Shown: positions 42,121 to 51,992 of the stretch, one piece after another
How the letters are laid out: each line of letters starts with the position of its first letter
Numbering within the stretch: the first letter of the stretch is position 1
From: [Anoxybacillus] calidus
GTDB taxonomy: Bacteria; Bacillota; Bacilli; Bacillales; Anoxybacillaceae
Length of the DNA stretch: 64,000 bases
Reading direction: 5' to 3'
Assembly (NCBI RefSeq): GCF_013760845.1
Contig: NZ_JACDUU010000005.1
Span: 1 to 64,000 of the forward strand
Made by a program: the position numbers and the translations under genes
Notes under the pieces: generated by a model
What the model was told of the DNA's origin: nothing
Databases searched by the model: none
The model's input: only the letters and a program-made list of their open reading frames with translations

Positions 42121-42555
42121 TTGAACAACAACACCGTTCAAAATATTATGACGACAAATGTCGCGACTATTTCATCCAATCAAACGATACAAGAAGCGGC
42201 ACAATTAATGAGCCAACATAACGTTGGTGCACTTCCGGTTGTTGAAAACGGTCAAGTGAAAGGAATCATTACAGACCGTGACATCACGCTACGTTCTACT
42301 GCACAAGGATTGAATTCTTCAACTCCTGTTTCTCAGGTGATGTCAACGAACTTAGTAACAGGAAAACCGAATATGAGTGTTCAAGAAGCGGCTCAGTTAA
42401 TGTCGCAAAATCAAATTCGACGTTTACCAATTGTTGAAAATAATCAGCTTCGCGGTATTGTTGCATTAGGTGATATCGCAACAAATAGCGCTTATGACCA
42501 GCAAGCAGAACAAGCGCTCAGCAATATATCTGAACCATCCAGTCCGCAATCTTAA
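42121..42555 (+). CDS. yhcV: CBS-domain protein (YhcV-like)
   Basis: A 144-residue protein made of two CBS domains: 'VQNIMTTNVATISSNQTIQE' and 'VSQVMSTNLVTGKPNMSVQE', each ending with a 'GIITDRDI'/'GIVALGDI' strand. CBS pairs bind adenosyl nucleotides and sense energy state. The polar tail is S/P/Q-rich. TTG start with GGAGAGG 9 bases upstream. Same neighbourhood as B. subtilis yhcV. Confidence 0.88.
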   Translation: MNNNTVQNIMTTNVATISSNQTIQEAAQLMSQHNVGALPVVENGQVKGIITDRDITLRSTAQGLNSSTPVSQVMSTNLVTGKPNMSVQEAAQLMSQNQIRRLPIVENNQLRGIVALGDIATNSAYDQQAEQALSNISEPSSPQS

Positions 42556-42566
42556 CTGTTAAGATA

Positions 42567-42692
42567 AGAGGTTGACCTAAAGAAAAAGTGTCGGACCTTA
42601 TAACCATCATACCGTATTCATGTTTGGAAAGTACATGATAGATATATGGTGGAATGTGTAAGAGGTTAGACACTTATAGGTCAGCCTCTTTT
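42567..42692 (+). terminator. Palindromic terminator repeat, copy 4
   Basis: AAGAGGTTGACCTA / TAGGTCAGCCTCTTTT outer stem, AAGTGTCGGAC / GTTAGACACTT inner stem, AT-rich centre. Confidence 0.78.
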
Positions 42693-42772
42693 CTAATTTT
42701 TTGAAGGAATATACTATAGCTGTGAAGAATAACGTTAAGGAGGTAACGTTTTGAATTTTTGGAGGGATTCGA

Positions 42773-44524
42773 TTGAGTTGGAGAAAAACATATGAATTAT
42801 GGGAACGATATGAAAATTTAGATGATGAGATGAAAGTGATGTTAACGAAAATAAAAGACGATCCCAAGCTTTTGGAAGATTGTTTTTATAAAAATTTAGA
42901 GTTTGGCACGGGCGGTATGCGCGGTGAGATTGGTCCGGGAACAAATCGCATGAACATATATACGGTGCGCAAAGCATCTGCAGGGTTAGCGCGATACATA
43001 CAATCTTTTGGAGAAGAGGCAAAAAAGCGCGGGGTTGTCATTGCTTACGATTCCCGTCATAAATCACCACAATTTGCGATGGAAGCAGCAAAGACATTAG
43101 CGACACATGGCATTCAAACATATGTATTTAACGAATTGCGTCCGACGCCGGAGCTTTCATTTGCCGTGCGTTATTTAAATGCTTTTTCGGGAATTGTGAT
43201 TACGGCAAGCCATAATCCTCCTGAATATAACGGTTATAAAGTGTATGGAGAAGACGGGGGACAACTGCCGCCAAAAGCGGCTGATAAAGTAATCGAATAT
43301 GTGAATCAGGTGGAAAATGAACTGCTTATTGAAGTGAAAGATGAAGCACTTTTAAAGGAAAAAGGACTTATTCAAGTTATTGGTGATGAAATTGATAAAG
43401 CATACATAGAAAAGCTAAAAACGATTTCTTTAAATCCGGGGCTTTCGCAGGAAGTAGACGTCAAAGTCGTTTTTACTCCATTGCACGGTACAGCGAATAA
43501 ACCTGTGCGCCGCGGGCTAGAAACGCTCGGGTACAAAAATATAGTAGTCGTAAAAGAACAAGAACTTCCAGATCCGAACTTTTCCACAGTGAAGTCGCCA
43601 AACCCAGAAGAACATGCTGCTTTTGAATTGGCGATTCAAGCCGGCAAGGAAATTGATGCGGATATTTTAATCGCAACAGACCCAGATGCCGATCGTCTAG
43701 GAATTGCCGTAAAAAATGAGCAAGGGGAGTATGTTGTATTAACTGGAAACCAAACGGGAGGATTGTTGCTTCATTATATTCTTTCACAAAAGAAAGAAAA
43801 AGGAATATTACCGAAAAACGGGGTTGTCTTAAAAACGATTGTAACCTCAGAATTCGGTCGTGTTATTGCCGAGTCATTTGGTTTAGATACGATTGATACG
43901 TTGACAGGGTTTAAATTTATCGGGGAAAAAATTAAGGAATATGAGCAAACGGGACAGTATACGTTCCAGTTTGGTTATGAAGAAAGCTACGGTTATTTAA
44001 TCGGTGACTTTGCCCGTGATAAAGATGCCGTTCAAGCCGCATTATTAGCAGTGGAAGTATGTGCATTTTATAAAAAGCAGGGGTTATCTCTGTATCAAGC
44101 GTTAATGCAGCTATTTGAGAAATACGGTTATTATCGAGAAGGATTGCAATCATTAACATTGAAGGGGAAGGAAGGCGCAGAACAAATTCAAGCGCTTCTT
44201 GCAGCATTCCGCGACAACCCTCCGATGATCATGGCCGGCAAAAAAATCGTTGTGCAGGAAGATTACAAAACAAGCGAACGCATGGATACAAATACAGGAA
44301 TAAAAAGCATCATTACACTGCCTAAATCGAATGTATTAAAATATTTCTTAGAAGATGACTCATGGTTTTGCATAAGGCCTTCAGGAACAGAGCCGAAAGT
44401 AAAATTTTATTTCGGTGTGAAGGGTAACTCTTTAGAAGATAGTGAACAACAATTGCAGCAACTCTCTTCCGCAGTAATGGAACAAGTCCAAAACTTGTTA
44501 AACAAAACAGCTGGTAAGGCGTAA
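42773..44524 (+). CDS. pgcA: Alpha-phosphoglucomutase PgcA
   Basis: A 583-residue alpha-D-phosphohexomutase interconverting glucose-6-P and glucose-1-P, supplying UDP-glucose for teichoic acids and glycolipids. The phosphoserine loop '[15 protein letters not shown]' is near residue 145, the Mg loop '[13 protein letters not shown]' near 304, the sugar-specificity loop '[11 protein letters not shown]', and the phosphate-binding '[12 protein letters not shown]' near the end. TTG 42773 with GGAGGG 6 bases upstream. Length equals B. subtilis PgcA (YhxB). Confidence 0.95.
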   Translation: MSWRKTYELWERYENLDDEMKVMLTKIKDDPKLLEDCFYKNLEFGTGGMRGEIGPGTNRMNIYTVRKASAGLARYIQSFGEEAKKRGVVIAYDSRHKSPQFAMEAAKTLATHGIQTYVFNELRPTPELSFAVRYLNAFSGIVITASHNPPEYNGYKVYGEDGGQLPPKAADKVIEYVNQVENELLIEVKDEALLKEKGLIQVIGDEIDKAYIEKLKTISLNPGLSQEVDVKVVFTPLHGTANKPVRRGLETLGYKNIVVVKEQELPDPNFSTVKSPNPEEHAAFELAIQAGKEIDADILIATDPDADRLGIAVKNEQGEYVVLTGNQTGGLLLHYILSQKKEKGILPKNGVVLKTIVTSEFGRVIAESFGLDTIDTLTGFKFIGEKIKEYEQTGQYTFQFGYEESYGYLIGDFARDKDAVQAALLAVEVCAFYKKQGLSLYQALMQLFEKYGYYREGLQSLTLKGKEGAEQIQALLAAFRDNPPMIMAGKKIVVQEDYKTSERMDTNTGIKSIITLPKSNVLKYFLEDDSWFCIRPSGTEPKVKFYFGVKGNSLEDSEQQLQQLSSAVMEQVQNLLNKTAGKA

Positions 44525-44631
44525 GTGCCTTATCAGTTATTTTTGCTTCTTTTTCGTTCAGTTGCGTGCTGCCGGATAAATGGTTACTATATAATAGTTG
44601 CAAAAGAATTACATATGGAAGGATGTTTACA

Positions 44632-45354
44632 ATGTTAAAAAATCAAGTAGCGATCGTTACCGGTGCTTCGCGGGGAATCGGAAAAGCAATCGCCTTGAAA
44701 TTCGCTGAGCAAGGAACGAAGCTGGCGCTTATCGGAAGTTCCGAAGAGATTCATCAAACGGGAAAAGAGTTAAGAGAAAAAGGATTTCATCATATCGAAA
44801 CATTTCAAGTCGATGTTGCCAATGAAGAACAAATGAATGATATGGTAGCGAAAACGCTTGAAAAGTTCGGACAAATTGATATCCTTGTCAACAATGCAGG
44901 AATCGGCTTTTTTAAACCAGTGGAGGAAACAACCGTTGATGAGTGGAAAAAAGTATTTGAAGTAAATGTGCAAGGCGTCTTTATCGGGGCAAAAGCAGTG
45001 CTACCGCATATGAAAGCAAGAAAATCTGGAACGATTATTACGATTTCTTCTGATGTGGGACGTTATACGATTCCAAACGGTTCCGCTTATACAGCGACAA
45101 AATATGCGGTGCAAGGCTTTTCCGGATCGCTTGCTCAAGAAGTAAGAGAGTATGGAATTCGAGTCGGCACGATTAACCCTGGCATGGTTGACACGTATTT
45201 TGCTAATTCTGTACAAGGCTTGCCAGAAAAACAAGATTGGATGAAGGCAGAAGATATCGCCGATGCGGTTATTTATATGGCGAGCGCTCCAAAACATATG
45301 CTCATTGATGAAATTGTGCTTCATCCATTAATTCAAAACTACCCAATTGCCTAA
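44632..45354 (+). CDS. SDR-family oxidoreductase (FabG-like)
   Basis: A 240-residue short-chain dehydrogenase with Rossmann motif 'TGASRGIGKA', 'NNAGIGF', catalytic Ser in 'ITISSDVGRY' and 'YTATKYAVQ' (YxxxK). Some features resemble 3-ketoacyl-ACP reductases, but it lies alone, so its substrate is open. ATG 44632 follows GGAAGG; the frame upstream to 44566 is not needed. Confidence 0.9.
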   Translation: MLKNQVAIVTGASRGIGKAIALKFAEQGTKLALIGSSEEIHQTGKELREKGFHHIETFQVDVANEEQMNDMVAKTLEKFGQIDILVNNAGIGFFKPVEETTVDEWKKVFEVNVQGVFIGAKAVLPHMKARKSGTIITISSDVGRYTIPNGSAYTATKYAVQGFSGSLAQEVREYGIRVGTINPGMVDTYFANSVQGLPEKQDWMKAEDIADAVIYMASAPKHMLIDEIVLHPLIQNYPIA

Positions 45355-45363
45355 TTGAAACAA

Positions 45364-45469
45364 AAGGGGCTCATCCTAAGCGAAGTGCCAGACCCTCACA
45401 GCACAATATAAATAAACTATATTGTAGCTGGTGTGAGGGCAGGCACTTATAGGTCAGCCTCTTTTTTTA
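45364..45469 (+). terminator. Palindromic terminator repeat, copy 5
   Basis: AAGGGGCTCATCCTAAG ... TATAGGTCAGCCTCTTTTTTT, with CAGACCCTCACAGC/GTGTGAGGGCAGG inner arms and an ATATAAATAAACTATAT centre. Confidence 0.78.
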
Positions 45470-45519
45470 TACAATATTTTATTAGAATATTCTTAATAGA
45501 AAAATAAAGGTGAGAGAGA

Positions 45520-46650
45520 ATGAGCGAACAGCATATTCAAAAACTGCAGACATTAAAAGCAATTGCTGAAACGTTAAACGAAGCGAACGATTTAGAGGAA
45601 ATGCTAGATGCCGTGTTAAAACAATTAATCCATGTAACCGAATTAGAATGTGGCTGGATTTTTTTGGTTGACAAAAAGGGATCTTATTCTCTTGTTGCTG
45701 ATTGTGAACTTCCTCCTGCTCTTACATGGGAAAATAAACAGCCGATGTGCGAAGGAGATTGTTGGTGTTTAGACCGCTATAACGATGGACGGTTGCAAAG
45801 GGCGGCAAATATTATTGAATGCAAGCGTTTAGAAGATGCAATAGAAGAAAAATGGGGGGATACGAAAGGAATTACTCATCATGCGACCGTTCCTTTACGC
45901 GCTGGTGATGAAAAGTTTGGGTTATTAAATGTTGCTTCACCGAACAAAACCCATTTTACAAATGAGGAACTGGCTTTACTTGAAGCAGTAGCGTTTCAAA
46001 TTGGGACGGCAATAAAGCGGATTAAGCTCGTCGAAAACGAACAAAAATTAGCACTTTTAGCGGAAAGGAATCGTTTGGCGCGTGACTTGCATGATTCCGT
46101 GAACCAATTGCTTTTTTCGCTCATGCTCACAGCTGGTGGAGCGAAGGAAATGACGACCGATGGACGGATGAAAAAGACACTAGACTATATTCAACAATTA
46201 GCACAAGAAGCGCTTCAAGAGATGCGATCATTAATTTGGCAGCTTCGCCCGCAAGGTTTGGAAAATGGGGTGGCCAGTGCGTTAATGAATTATGGAAAAA
46301 TGCTTGGTCTAAACGTAGAGATGGACATTCATGGTGTCATTGATTTACCAAGTGATGTAGAAGAATGCTTATGGCGTGTTGGTCAAGAAGCACTCAATAA
46401 CTGCAAAAAACATGCAGACGTTTCAACTGTATCCATTTTTATTACTGTTAAAAATAAGCAAATTAAAATGGAAATTACAGATAAGGGATGCGGTTTTAAC
46501 TACAGCGATGAAGAAATGCCGTCCCTTGGTCTAAAAAGTATGAAAGAACGAATCGAAGCGATGAATGGTACTTTTCATATAAAAAGCGCAATCGGTAAAG
46601 GAACGACTGTTCAAATGATGATTCCATTGAAAGGAGAGAGAGCAAAATGA
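45520..46650 (+). CDS. yhcY: GAF-domain sensor histidine kinase YhcY
   Basis: A 376-residue soluble NarX/DesK-type kinase. An N-terminal GAF domain (~20-165) contains Cys-rich 'MCEGDCWCLDRY' which might hold a redox cofactor (inference). The HisKA_3 box 'LARDLHDSVNQLLFS' has His ~191, and the ATPase domain has 'VGQEALNNCKKHA' and 'DKGCGF', 'SLGLKSMKERIEAM'. No TM segments. It overlaps the regulator gene by 4 bp (ATGA). Confidence 0.92.
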   Translation: MSEQHIQKLQTLKAIAETLNEANDLEEMLDAVLKQLIHVTELECGWIFLVDKKGSYSLVADCELPPALTWENKQPMCEGDCWCLDRYNDGRLQRAANIIECKRLEDAIEEKWGDTKGITHHATVPLRAGDEKFGLLNVASPNKTHFTNEELALLEAVAFQIGTAIKRIKLVENEQKLALLAERNRLARDLHDSVNQLLFSLMLTAGGAKEMTTDGRMKKTLDYIQQLAQEALQEMRSLIWQLRPQGLENGVASALMNYGKMLGLNVEMDIHGVIDLPSDVEECLWRVGQEALNNCKKHADVSTVSIFITVKNKQIKMEITDKGCGFNYSDEEMPSLGLKSMKERIEAMNGTFHIKSAIGKGTTVQMMIPLKGERAK

Positions 46651-47285
46651 CGATTAAAGTGTTAATTGCTGATGATCATCATGTCGTTCGCAGAGGTTTA
46701 GTCTTTTTTCTAAAAACACAAAAAGAGATTGAAATTGTTGGTGAGGCAGCAAATGGCGAAGAGGCATTAACACTCGTTGAGAAACTTCAACCTGATGTGG
46801 TTCTTATGGACTTAGTGATGCCGGTGATGGACGGGATTGAAGCGACAAAAAAAATAAAAGAGCTGTTTCCTCTGACAAAAATACTGATTTTGACAAGTTT
46901 TTCTGATCAAGATCATGTTATTCCTGCCATTCGTGCCGGTGCATCAGGATATCAATTAAAAGATATTGAACCAGATCAGCTTGTCGAAGCGATTAAATCT
47001 GTCTATAGAGGAGAAAGCCAGCTTCATCCTAAAGTGACTTCCCATGTGATGGCCCATTTGTCTCAAGGAGAGAAAAAAGAAGAGAATTTATTGGAAGAAT
47101 TAACGAAGCGCGAAAAAGAAGTGTTGGCGGAAATTGCAAAAGGTAAAAGCAATAAGGAAATTGCTGCATCGTTAATGATTACGGAAAAAACGGTGAAAAC
47201 ACATGTATCCAATATTTTAGCAAAATTAAACGTAGCTGACCGCACCCAAGCAGCTCTTTATGCGGTGAAACATCTCGGACTTTAG
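46647..47285 (+). CDS. yhcZ: LuxR/NarL-type response regulator YhcZ
   Basis: A 212-residue regulator: receiver domain with DD at 9-10, phosphoacceptor Asp55 in 'VVLMDLVMPVMDG', Lys in 'YQLKDI', and a C-terminal LuxR HTH ('LTKREKEVLAEIAKGKSNKE', 'VKTHVSNILAKLNV'). Coupled to yhcY. The azoreductase gene ~115 bp downstream may be a target, as its order is conserved in B. subtilis. Confidence 0.93.
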   Translation: MTIKVLIADDHHVVRRGLVFFLKTQKEIEIVGEAANGEEALTLVEKLQPDVVLMDLVMPVMDGIEATKKIKELFPLTKILILTSFSDQDHVIPAIRAGASGYQLKDIEPDQLVEAIKSVYRGESQLHPKVTSHVMAHLSQGEKKEENLLEELTKREKEVLAEIAKGKSNKEIAASLMITEKTVKTHVSNILAKLNVADRTQAALYAVKHLGL

Positions 47286-47398
47286 TCGTATTGTGCCTTC
47301 GGCTATTTTCGTAGAAAAAGTTCACTCGATTCGACGATTTGCGCGAGATGAGTATTGTCTACAATTAGAAATAGGAAAACAATGAAGGAGAGATTCAA

Positions 47399-47929
47399 AT
47401 GAAGATGGTTGTAGTAAATGGAAGTCCACGAAAATCGGGAAGAACAGGTATTGTTGCGAGATATATTGCTTCACAATACGGTGCCAAATTAATCGATTTA
47501 AGTGAGGGAGTATTGCCTTTGTATAATGGTGAAGCCGGCCAAGACCTTTTACAATCGGTAAAACAGCTGCGAGAAACGATTCAAAAAGCGGATGGTGTTA
47601 TTCTCTGCTCCCCTGAATATCATAATGCGATGAGCGGAGCGTTGAAAAATGCCCTGGATTTTCTAGGAAGTGACGAATTTGAACATAAACCTGTCGCGCT
47701 TATTGCTGTAGGTGGAGGCGGCAAAGGTGGAATGAACGCGCTAAATAACATGCGCATCGTGATGCGAGGTGTTTATGCAAACGCGATTCCAAGACAGCTT
47801 GTCTTAGATCCATCTTGCTTTTCGGGCGGCGCATTAACAGAAACAGCGGCGCAGCAAGTAGAAGGAGTTATTTCAGAGTTAAAGCGCTATATGAAAGCGT
47901 TTGAACTGTTGAAGGTGCAAGATGAATAG
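47399..47929 (+). CDS. azr: NAD(P)H-dependent FMN azoreductase (Azr/YhdA)
   Basis: A 176-residue flavodoxin-fold reductase for azo dyes, quinones or similar. FMN phosphate loop 'VNGSPRKSGRTG', 'SPEYHNAMSGALKNALDFLG' and 'ALIAVGGGGKGGMNAL' match B. subtilis YhdA/Azr. AAGGAGAG precedes ATG. Its stop overlaps the start of an MFS fragment by 8 bp. Confidence 0.92.
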   Translation: MKMVVVNGSPRKSGRTGIVARYIASQYGAKLIDLSEGVLPLYNGEAGQDLLQSVKQLRETIQKADGVILCSPEYHNAMSGALKNALDFLGSDEFEHKPVALIAVGGGGKGGMNALNNMRIVMRGVYANAIPRQLVLDPSCFSGGALTETAAQQVEGVISELKRYMKAFELLKVQDE

Positions 47930-48239
47930 TCTTTATCGTGATAGCCGCTTATATAAATTGCTTGCTGCTGGAAATGCAGGAACGAGAGTCGCACGCAGTT
48001 CATTAATGATGGAATGCATTCCGAATGATAAAATCGGCCGTGTCGACAGCTTGTTCCGTGCGGTTGGTTTGATGATTCGTATTTTGTTGTTATCCGTTTT
48101 CACGGGTGCTGTCTCATTGGAAAGTGTAATGATGCCGTATGCTATTTTAGGTGCAGTATTATCTGTTTCATTAATTAACGGTATGGGGTTAATAAAAACA
48201 GTGAAAAAAGAGGAAACGGATATTTCACAAGCTATGTAA
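47922..48239 (+). pseudogene. MFS transporter, C-terminal fragment
   Basis: The 105-codon frame reads 'LLAAGNAGTRVARSSLMM', 'PNDKIGRVDSLFRAVGL' and two TM-like segments, as in the last third of a drug/MFS permease of ~400 residues. The first ~290 residues are missing. It begins inside the end of azr without a convincing SD of its own. Most likely a deletion brought the tail next to azr; an expressed two-TM protein is the less likely alternative. Confidence 0.6.
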
Positions 48240-48322
48240 GAGACTGACTCATGATGATTTCTCCCTCGAATGGTTATCATATTCAATGAAGGGATTTGTC
48301 TCATCTGAGTCTGCCTCTTTTC
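48240..48322 (+). terminator. Palindromic terminator repeat, copy 6 (short)
   Basis: GAGACTGACTCATGATGA ... TCATCTGAGTCTGCCTCTTTT with a TCTCCCTCGAAT/TTCAATGAAGGGA centre. Confidence 0.65.
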
Positions 48323-48324
48323 AT

Positions 48325-48579
48325 TTAGTAAAAATTGACGTACTGTTCGTGGAGTACATTTTGTCCATTTGTTTCTAGTGCGTGATCAATATAGCGAAGC
48401 AAAGCAGTTAAGTGCTTTTGGATGACAGAATAATCATGTTCAAAGTTATAGGCATGAAGAAAATGCTCAATTTTTTTCGAAAGTAAGTCATCCTTTGTGC
48501 GCACCATTAAAATAAGCAAATTATCCCATTGGGAACGATGTGTATAATATAACGCTTTATCATAATCCAGTGTATTCAA
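48325..48579 (-). CDS. yhdB: YhdB-like small conserved protein
   Basis: An 84-residue soluble, helical protein (MNTLDYDKALYYTHRSQWDN...). The central 'LLILMVRTKDDLLSKKIEHF' resembles B. subtilis YhdB, whose gene is also next to azr (yhdA). Function unknown. GGGGGC lies shortly upstream of the start. Confidence 0.8.
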   Translation of the reverse strand: MNTLDYDKALYYTHRSQWDNLLILMVRTKDDLLSKKIEHFLHAYNFEHDYSVIQKHLTALLRYIDHALETNGQNVLHEQYVNFY

Positions 48580-48944
48580 ACTCGAAAGCCCCCTTATAAT
48601 GAGGAGATATGTTTAGTGTGTGATGAGTTTGGTGTTTTTTTCGCTGTAAATGTTGTGTGAATTGGTAAGCGGGGCGAAACAGAGAGCTGTGTTGGATTGG
48701 CTAAAATTATCGGATGGATATGTGTATAAAGCAGAGGATGACATACACACTAACAATACGCGAAATACTTTTTCATTCGGATGGTTCAATGTGTAGCCAA
48801 GAACAACGAGCGCAACTAAATCCACAAATTTTTTAGTGAGCAGCTTTATGGCAGAAGATAGAGCATATTACATATTTGTATAAAAATGCGACAAAACCGT
48901 TTTTGTGCTTTTAGCTTAACAAGCGCTTCCGTTAGCTTAATAAG

Positions 48945-49136
48945 CTAAATACTTACAAATACGGCATGGAGGAATAAGAACGCCAAAGCTACTATTGTAA
49001 CTACTTTTGATAGCTGCAATAGTTGTTTACTTGCAAATGTTTTGTTTAACAAATAAAAGAAGCCTACCACCCATATCCCGTTTTGAAAGAAAGAGGAAAT
49101 AATGTTTTTAATCACATTGAAAAAGAAAAATAAATC
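48945..49136 (-). CDS. Small two-TM membrane protein
   Basis: A ~63-residue protein, MDLFFFFNVIKNIISSFFQN and onward, with hydrophobic segments near 15-32 and 45-62. TTG 49136 is chosen since AAGGGGGG lies 8 bases before; ATG 49160 would place the SD inside the gene. No family recognised. The region 48580-48944 beside it shows only weak, unsupported frames. Confidence 0.45.
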   Translation of the reverse strand, partial: DLFFFFNVIKNIISSFFQNGIWVVGFFYLLNKTFASKQLLQLSKVVTIVALAFLFLHAVFVSI

Positions 49137-49251
49137 CAAAATGATTCCCCCCTTAATCATCGTTCCTCATGGACAACCCGAACGCATTTTTTATGTCAAT
49201 ATATTAACATAAAATTCCATAAAATCTTTGTGTCAATTTAATATTTTTTAT

Positions 49252-49292
49252 AAGTCTTCCTTTTCTAAGTGAAAGGTAGAGGAGAAGGTTCC
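49252..49292 (+). repeat. ~45-bp dispersed hairpin repeat, copy 4 (diverged)
   Basis: AAGTCTTCCTTTTCTAAGTG then AAAGGTAGAGGAGAAGGTTCC, a looser match to the 18481/36711/61111 copies. Confidence 0.5.
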
Positions 49293-49439
49293 AAAGGGAT
49301 TCTACGGCTGAACTGACCTTCCATTTTATGGTGAATTACTGTGAAAGCTCCATTTCCATGAGCAAAAGCGAGTAAGCGGATCGAATAAGAAATGAATGTT
49401 TTCTGTTTTCTTGTATAAAAAAATATGGTAAAATCATCA

Positions 49440-49453
49440 AGAACATATGTTCG
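49440..49453. promoter_or_regulatory. LexA/SOS-box-like palindrome
   Basis: AGAACATATGTTCG matches the Bacillus SOS box CGAACNNNNGTTCG at all but the first base. It lies ~145 bp before the SRPBCC gene. No DNA-repair gene is near; the 49293-49595 gap has no ORF. Confidence 0.35.
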
Positions 49454-49595
49454 TTGTTGAGTAGAATATAAATTTTACCGTTAGAAAGACGGAATTTTCC
49501 CGCTAGCATTTCGTCATTTTGATGAAGAGGTCTTTTTTGATTAAAAAGGACATATTTAGCAAAGGTGCAATTCGTATAATAAGGAGGTCATTGTG

Positions 49596-50051
49596 ATGAA
49601 AAAGTGGACAAAATCGATCGAGATTAACGCACCGATTGAAGCGGTGTGGGAGCTATTTGACGGATCATTAGAAAACATGCAAAAAATAATGCCACAAGTG
49701 GTAGAACATACTCCCGTTCATGAAACGGAAGAAGTAGTCGGCAGTGTGTATCGTCAAAAGTATCGTGAAGGTAAGCGCGTGATAGAATACGATGTGAAAA
49801 CGTTAGAGTACGCTGACAACTCAGCTTACAAAAAATTAAAGGTCGGATTCAACTTAGGGAATATGTTCGATATTACCGCTTGTTATGAACTGGAGAAAAA
49901 AGATGAAAATCGAACTGAGTTCACGTACACCGTAACGAATGAACCGCTGAAATGGTACACGAAATTATTCCTTCTTTTCGCAACGGAAAAAGTAGTTATT
50001 GACTTTGTGGAACGAGTGAAAAAAGTGGCAGAAGGCCAGCTGGTGAAATAA
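49596..50051 (+). CDS. SRPBCC-family (START-like) protein
   Basis: A ~151-residue protein with the fold used to bind hydrophobic ligands: 'SIEINAPIEAVWELFDGS' is the typical first strand/helix, and 'YDVKTLEYADNSAYKKLKVG' and 'TYTVTNEPLKWYTKLF' are later strands. The long C-terminal helix follows. AAGGAGGT is 7 bases before ATG 49596. Function unknown. Confidence 0.8.
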   Translation: MKKWTKSIEINAPIEAVWELFDGSLENMQKIMPQVVEHTPVHETEEVVGSVYRQKYREGKRVIEYDVKTLEYADNSAYKKLKVGFNLGNMFDITACYELEKKDENRTEFTYTVTNEPLKWYTKLFLLFATEKVVIDFVERVKKVAEGQLVK

Positions 50052-50179
50052 ACGACTACGGGACGGGTTATTTGTATAAGTTTTAATACTGATTTGGACT
50101 CCCTGCGAGCCGAATTGGTATTTTTTATATTCTTCCCCTTCAGCCGTTTTATACGACAAAACCAAAAATATATGGAACA

Positions 50180-50214
50180 AAAAAAGTGTTGGTGAGGAAC
50201 ATCAACACTTTTTG
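50180..50214 (+). terminator. Terminator after the SRPBCC gene
   Basis: AAAAAGTGTTGGTG / CATCAACACTTTTT stem. Confidence 0.8.
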
Positions 50215-50270
50215 ACTAACATAAATCATCGTTCATGGTTAAACAACCTTCATCATTTCCCCATCTTTTT

Positions 50271-50278
50271 CATACATT
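50271..50278 (+). promoter_or_regulatory. Sigma-E -10-like element before spoVR
   Basis: CATACATT matches the sigma-E -10 consensus; the -35 region is poor. spoVR is sigma-E dependent in B. subtilis. Confidence 0.4.
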
Positions 50279-50308
50279 GTGATAAGAGGAAAAAGGGGGG
50301 AGATGTGG

Positions 50309-51727
50309 ATGAAACCAGAGGATCAAAAAGCACTTGAGTATGCGATTGCGGAGATTACGGAAATCGCGGAAGGCTTTGGATTGGATTTTTATCCGATGCG
50401 TTATGAAATATGTCCTGCTGACATCATTTATACATTTGGAGCATACGGGATGCCGACGCGGTTTTCCCATTGGAGTTTTGGAAAGCAGTTTTACAAAATG
50501 AAGCTTCATTATGATTTAGGATTAAGTAAAATTTATGAGCTAGTGATTAACTCGGACCCTTGTTATGCGTTTTTGCTTGATACGAATACCCTCATTCAAA
50601 ACAAATTGATTGTTGCCCACGTATTAGCCCATAGCGACTTTTTCAAAAATAACGTTCGCTTCAGCAACACGAAGCGTGATATGGTTGAAAGCATGGCAGC
50701 AACCGCGGAACGAATTAAGCATTATGAGCATCAATACGGCAAACAAGAAGTGGAAAAGTTTTTAGATGCGGTGTTAGCGATCCAAGAACATATTGATCCT
50801 TCTCTCCTTCGTCCGAAGCTTTCATGGACATTAGAAGATACGGAAATATACGAGGAGGAAGAGACACCAAAACCAACCCCATATGATGATTTATGGTCAC
50901 TCGATGAAAAAAAGAAACCTGCCCCTCCACAGAGAAAGAAGAAAAAGAAATTTCCACCGCAGCCGGAAAAAGACATCCTTCTCTTTATTGAGGAATATAG
51001 CCGTGAACTTGAAGAGTGGCAGCGTGATATTCTCACGATGATGCGGGAAGAAATGCTTTATTTCTGGCCGCAGCTTGAAACGAAAATCATGAACGAAGGC
51101 TGGGCATCTTACTGGCACCAACGCATCTTGCGCGAGATGGATTTAACAACCGACGAGGCAATTGAGTTCGCGAAGTTAAACGCCGGAGTTATTCAGCCAT
51201 CACGAACAAGCATTAATCCATATTATTTAGGACTAAAAATCTTTGAAGACATCGAAGAACGCTGGAACAATCCAACGGAAGAAATGAAAAAACTCGGTGT
51301 GAAACCAGGCTCAGGGCGAGAGAAAATTTTTGAAGTGCGCGAACTTGATTCCGATATTTCCTTCTTGCGCAACTATTTAACCAAAGAACTGGTTATGCGT
51401 GAAGACATGTACTTGTTCCAAAAACAAGGAAAAGACTACAAAATCGTCGACAAGAGCTGGGAAAATATCCGCGACCAATTAGTGAACATGCGCGTGAATG
51501 GCGGATTCCCGTACATCACCGTCAATGACGGAGATTACATGCGAAACGGTGAACTATACTTGAAACATTGGTACGAAGGTATTGAATTAGATCTTAAATA
51601 CTTGGAAAAAGTGCTTCCATATCTTCATCAGCTATGGGGCAGAGCGGTGCATATAGAAACGGTGGTGGAAAACCGCCCGGTGATGTTCACATATGATGGA
51701 AAAGCGGTGCATCGGAAGTTTATATAA
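50309..51727 (+). CDS. spoVR: Stage V sporulation protein SpoVR
   Basis: A ~472-residue SpoVR-family protein (B. subtilis 468), involved in spore cortex formation. Family signatures include '[20 protein letters not shown]', '[20 protein letters not shown]', '[12 protein letters not shown]' and '[16 protein letters not shown]'. A basic/proline-rich segment '[20 protein letters not shown]' lies near residue 200. ATG 50309 is selected, 7 bases after AAGGGGGGAG; ATG 50303 is too close. Confidence 0.95.
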   Translation: MKPEDQKALEYAIAEITEIAEGFGLDFYPMRYEICPADIIYTFGAYGMPTRFSHWSFGKQFYKMKLHYDLGLSKIYELVINSDPCYAFLLDTNTLIQNKLIVAHVLAHSDFFKNNVRFSNTKRDMVESMAATAERIKHYEHQYGKQEVEKFLDAVLAIQEHIDPSLLRPKLSWTLEDTEIYEEEETPKPTPYDDLWSLDEKKKPAPPQRKKKKKFPPQPEKDILLFIEEYSRELEEWQRDILTMMREEMLYFWPQLETKIMNEGWASYWHQRILREMDLTTDEAIEFAKLNAGVIQPSRTSINPYYLGLKIFEDIEERWNNPTEEMKKLGVKPGSGREKIFEVRELDSDISFLRNYLTKELVMREDMYLFQKQGKDYKIVDKSWENIRDQLVNMRVNGGFPYITVNDGDYMRNGELYLKHWYEGIELDLKYLEKVLPYLHQLWGRAVHIETVVENRPVMFTYDGKAVHRKFI

Positions 51728-51732
51728 TTGGA

Positions 51733-51771
51733 GAAAAGGGCTGACACTACTAAGTGTCAGTCTCGTTTTTT
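51733..51771 (+). terminator. spoVR terminator
   Basis: GGCTGACACT-ACT-AAGTGTCAGTCTC then GTTTTTTG, a short relative of the palindromic repeat family. Confidence 0.8.
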
Positions 51772-51992
51772 GTTTGATTCAAGTTTAAACGAAACAAGAG
51801 CAGAAGCTATATCCATTAAAAGAAGAAGAGGCTAAATGAATTTTGTATGAGCTTTTTGCATCGTTCTTCTTTCTGTTTGGGCTTTTAGTGAGGTTATGGA
51901 TACTTTTTAATCCCTTTTAAATAAATTCTGTAAGCAATAATCTTTATGAAAAGACTAAATGGAATAATTGGTATGGTTGTTCGACGAACGGA

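Noticed and set aside
48613-48825. 70-codon minus frame (and a plus frame 48648-48797) in the yhdB gap
   Set aside because: No convincing SD, no family resemblance, biased composition; may be decayed sequence but cannot be supported.
50715-51121. Several minus frames inside spoVR
   Set aside because: Shadows over conserved spoVR sequence, no start signals.
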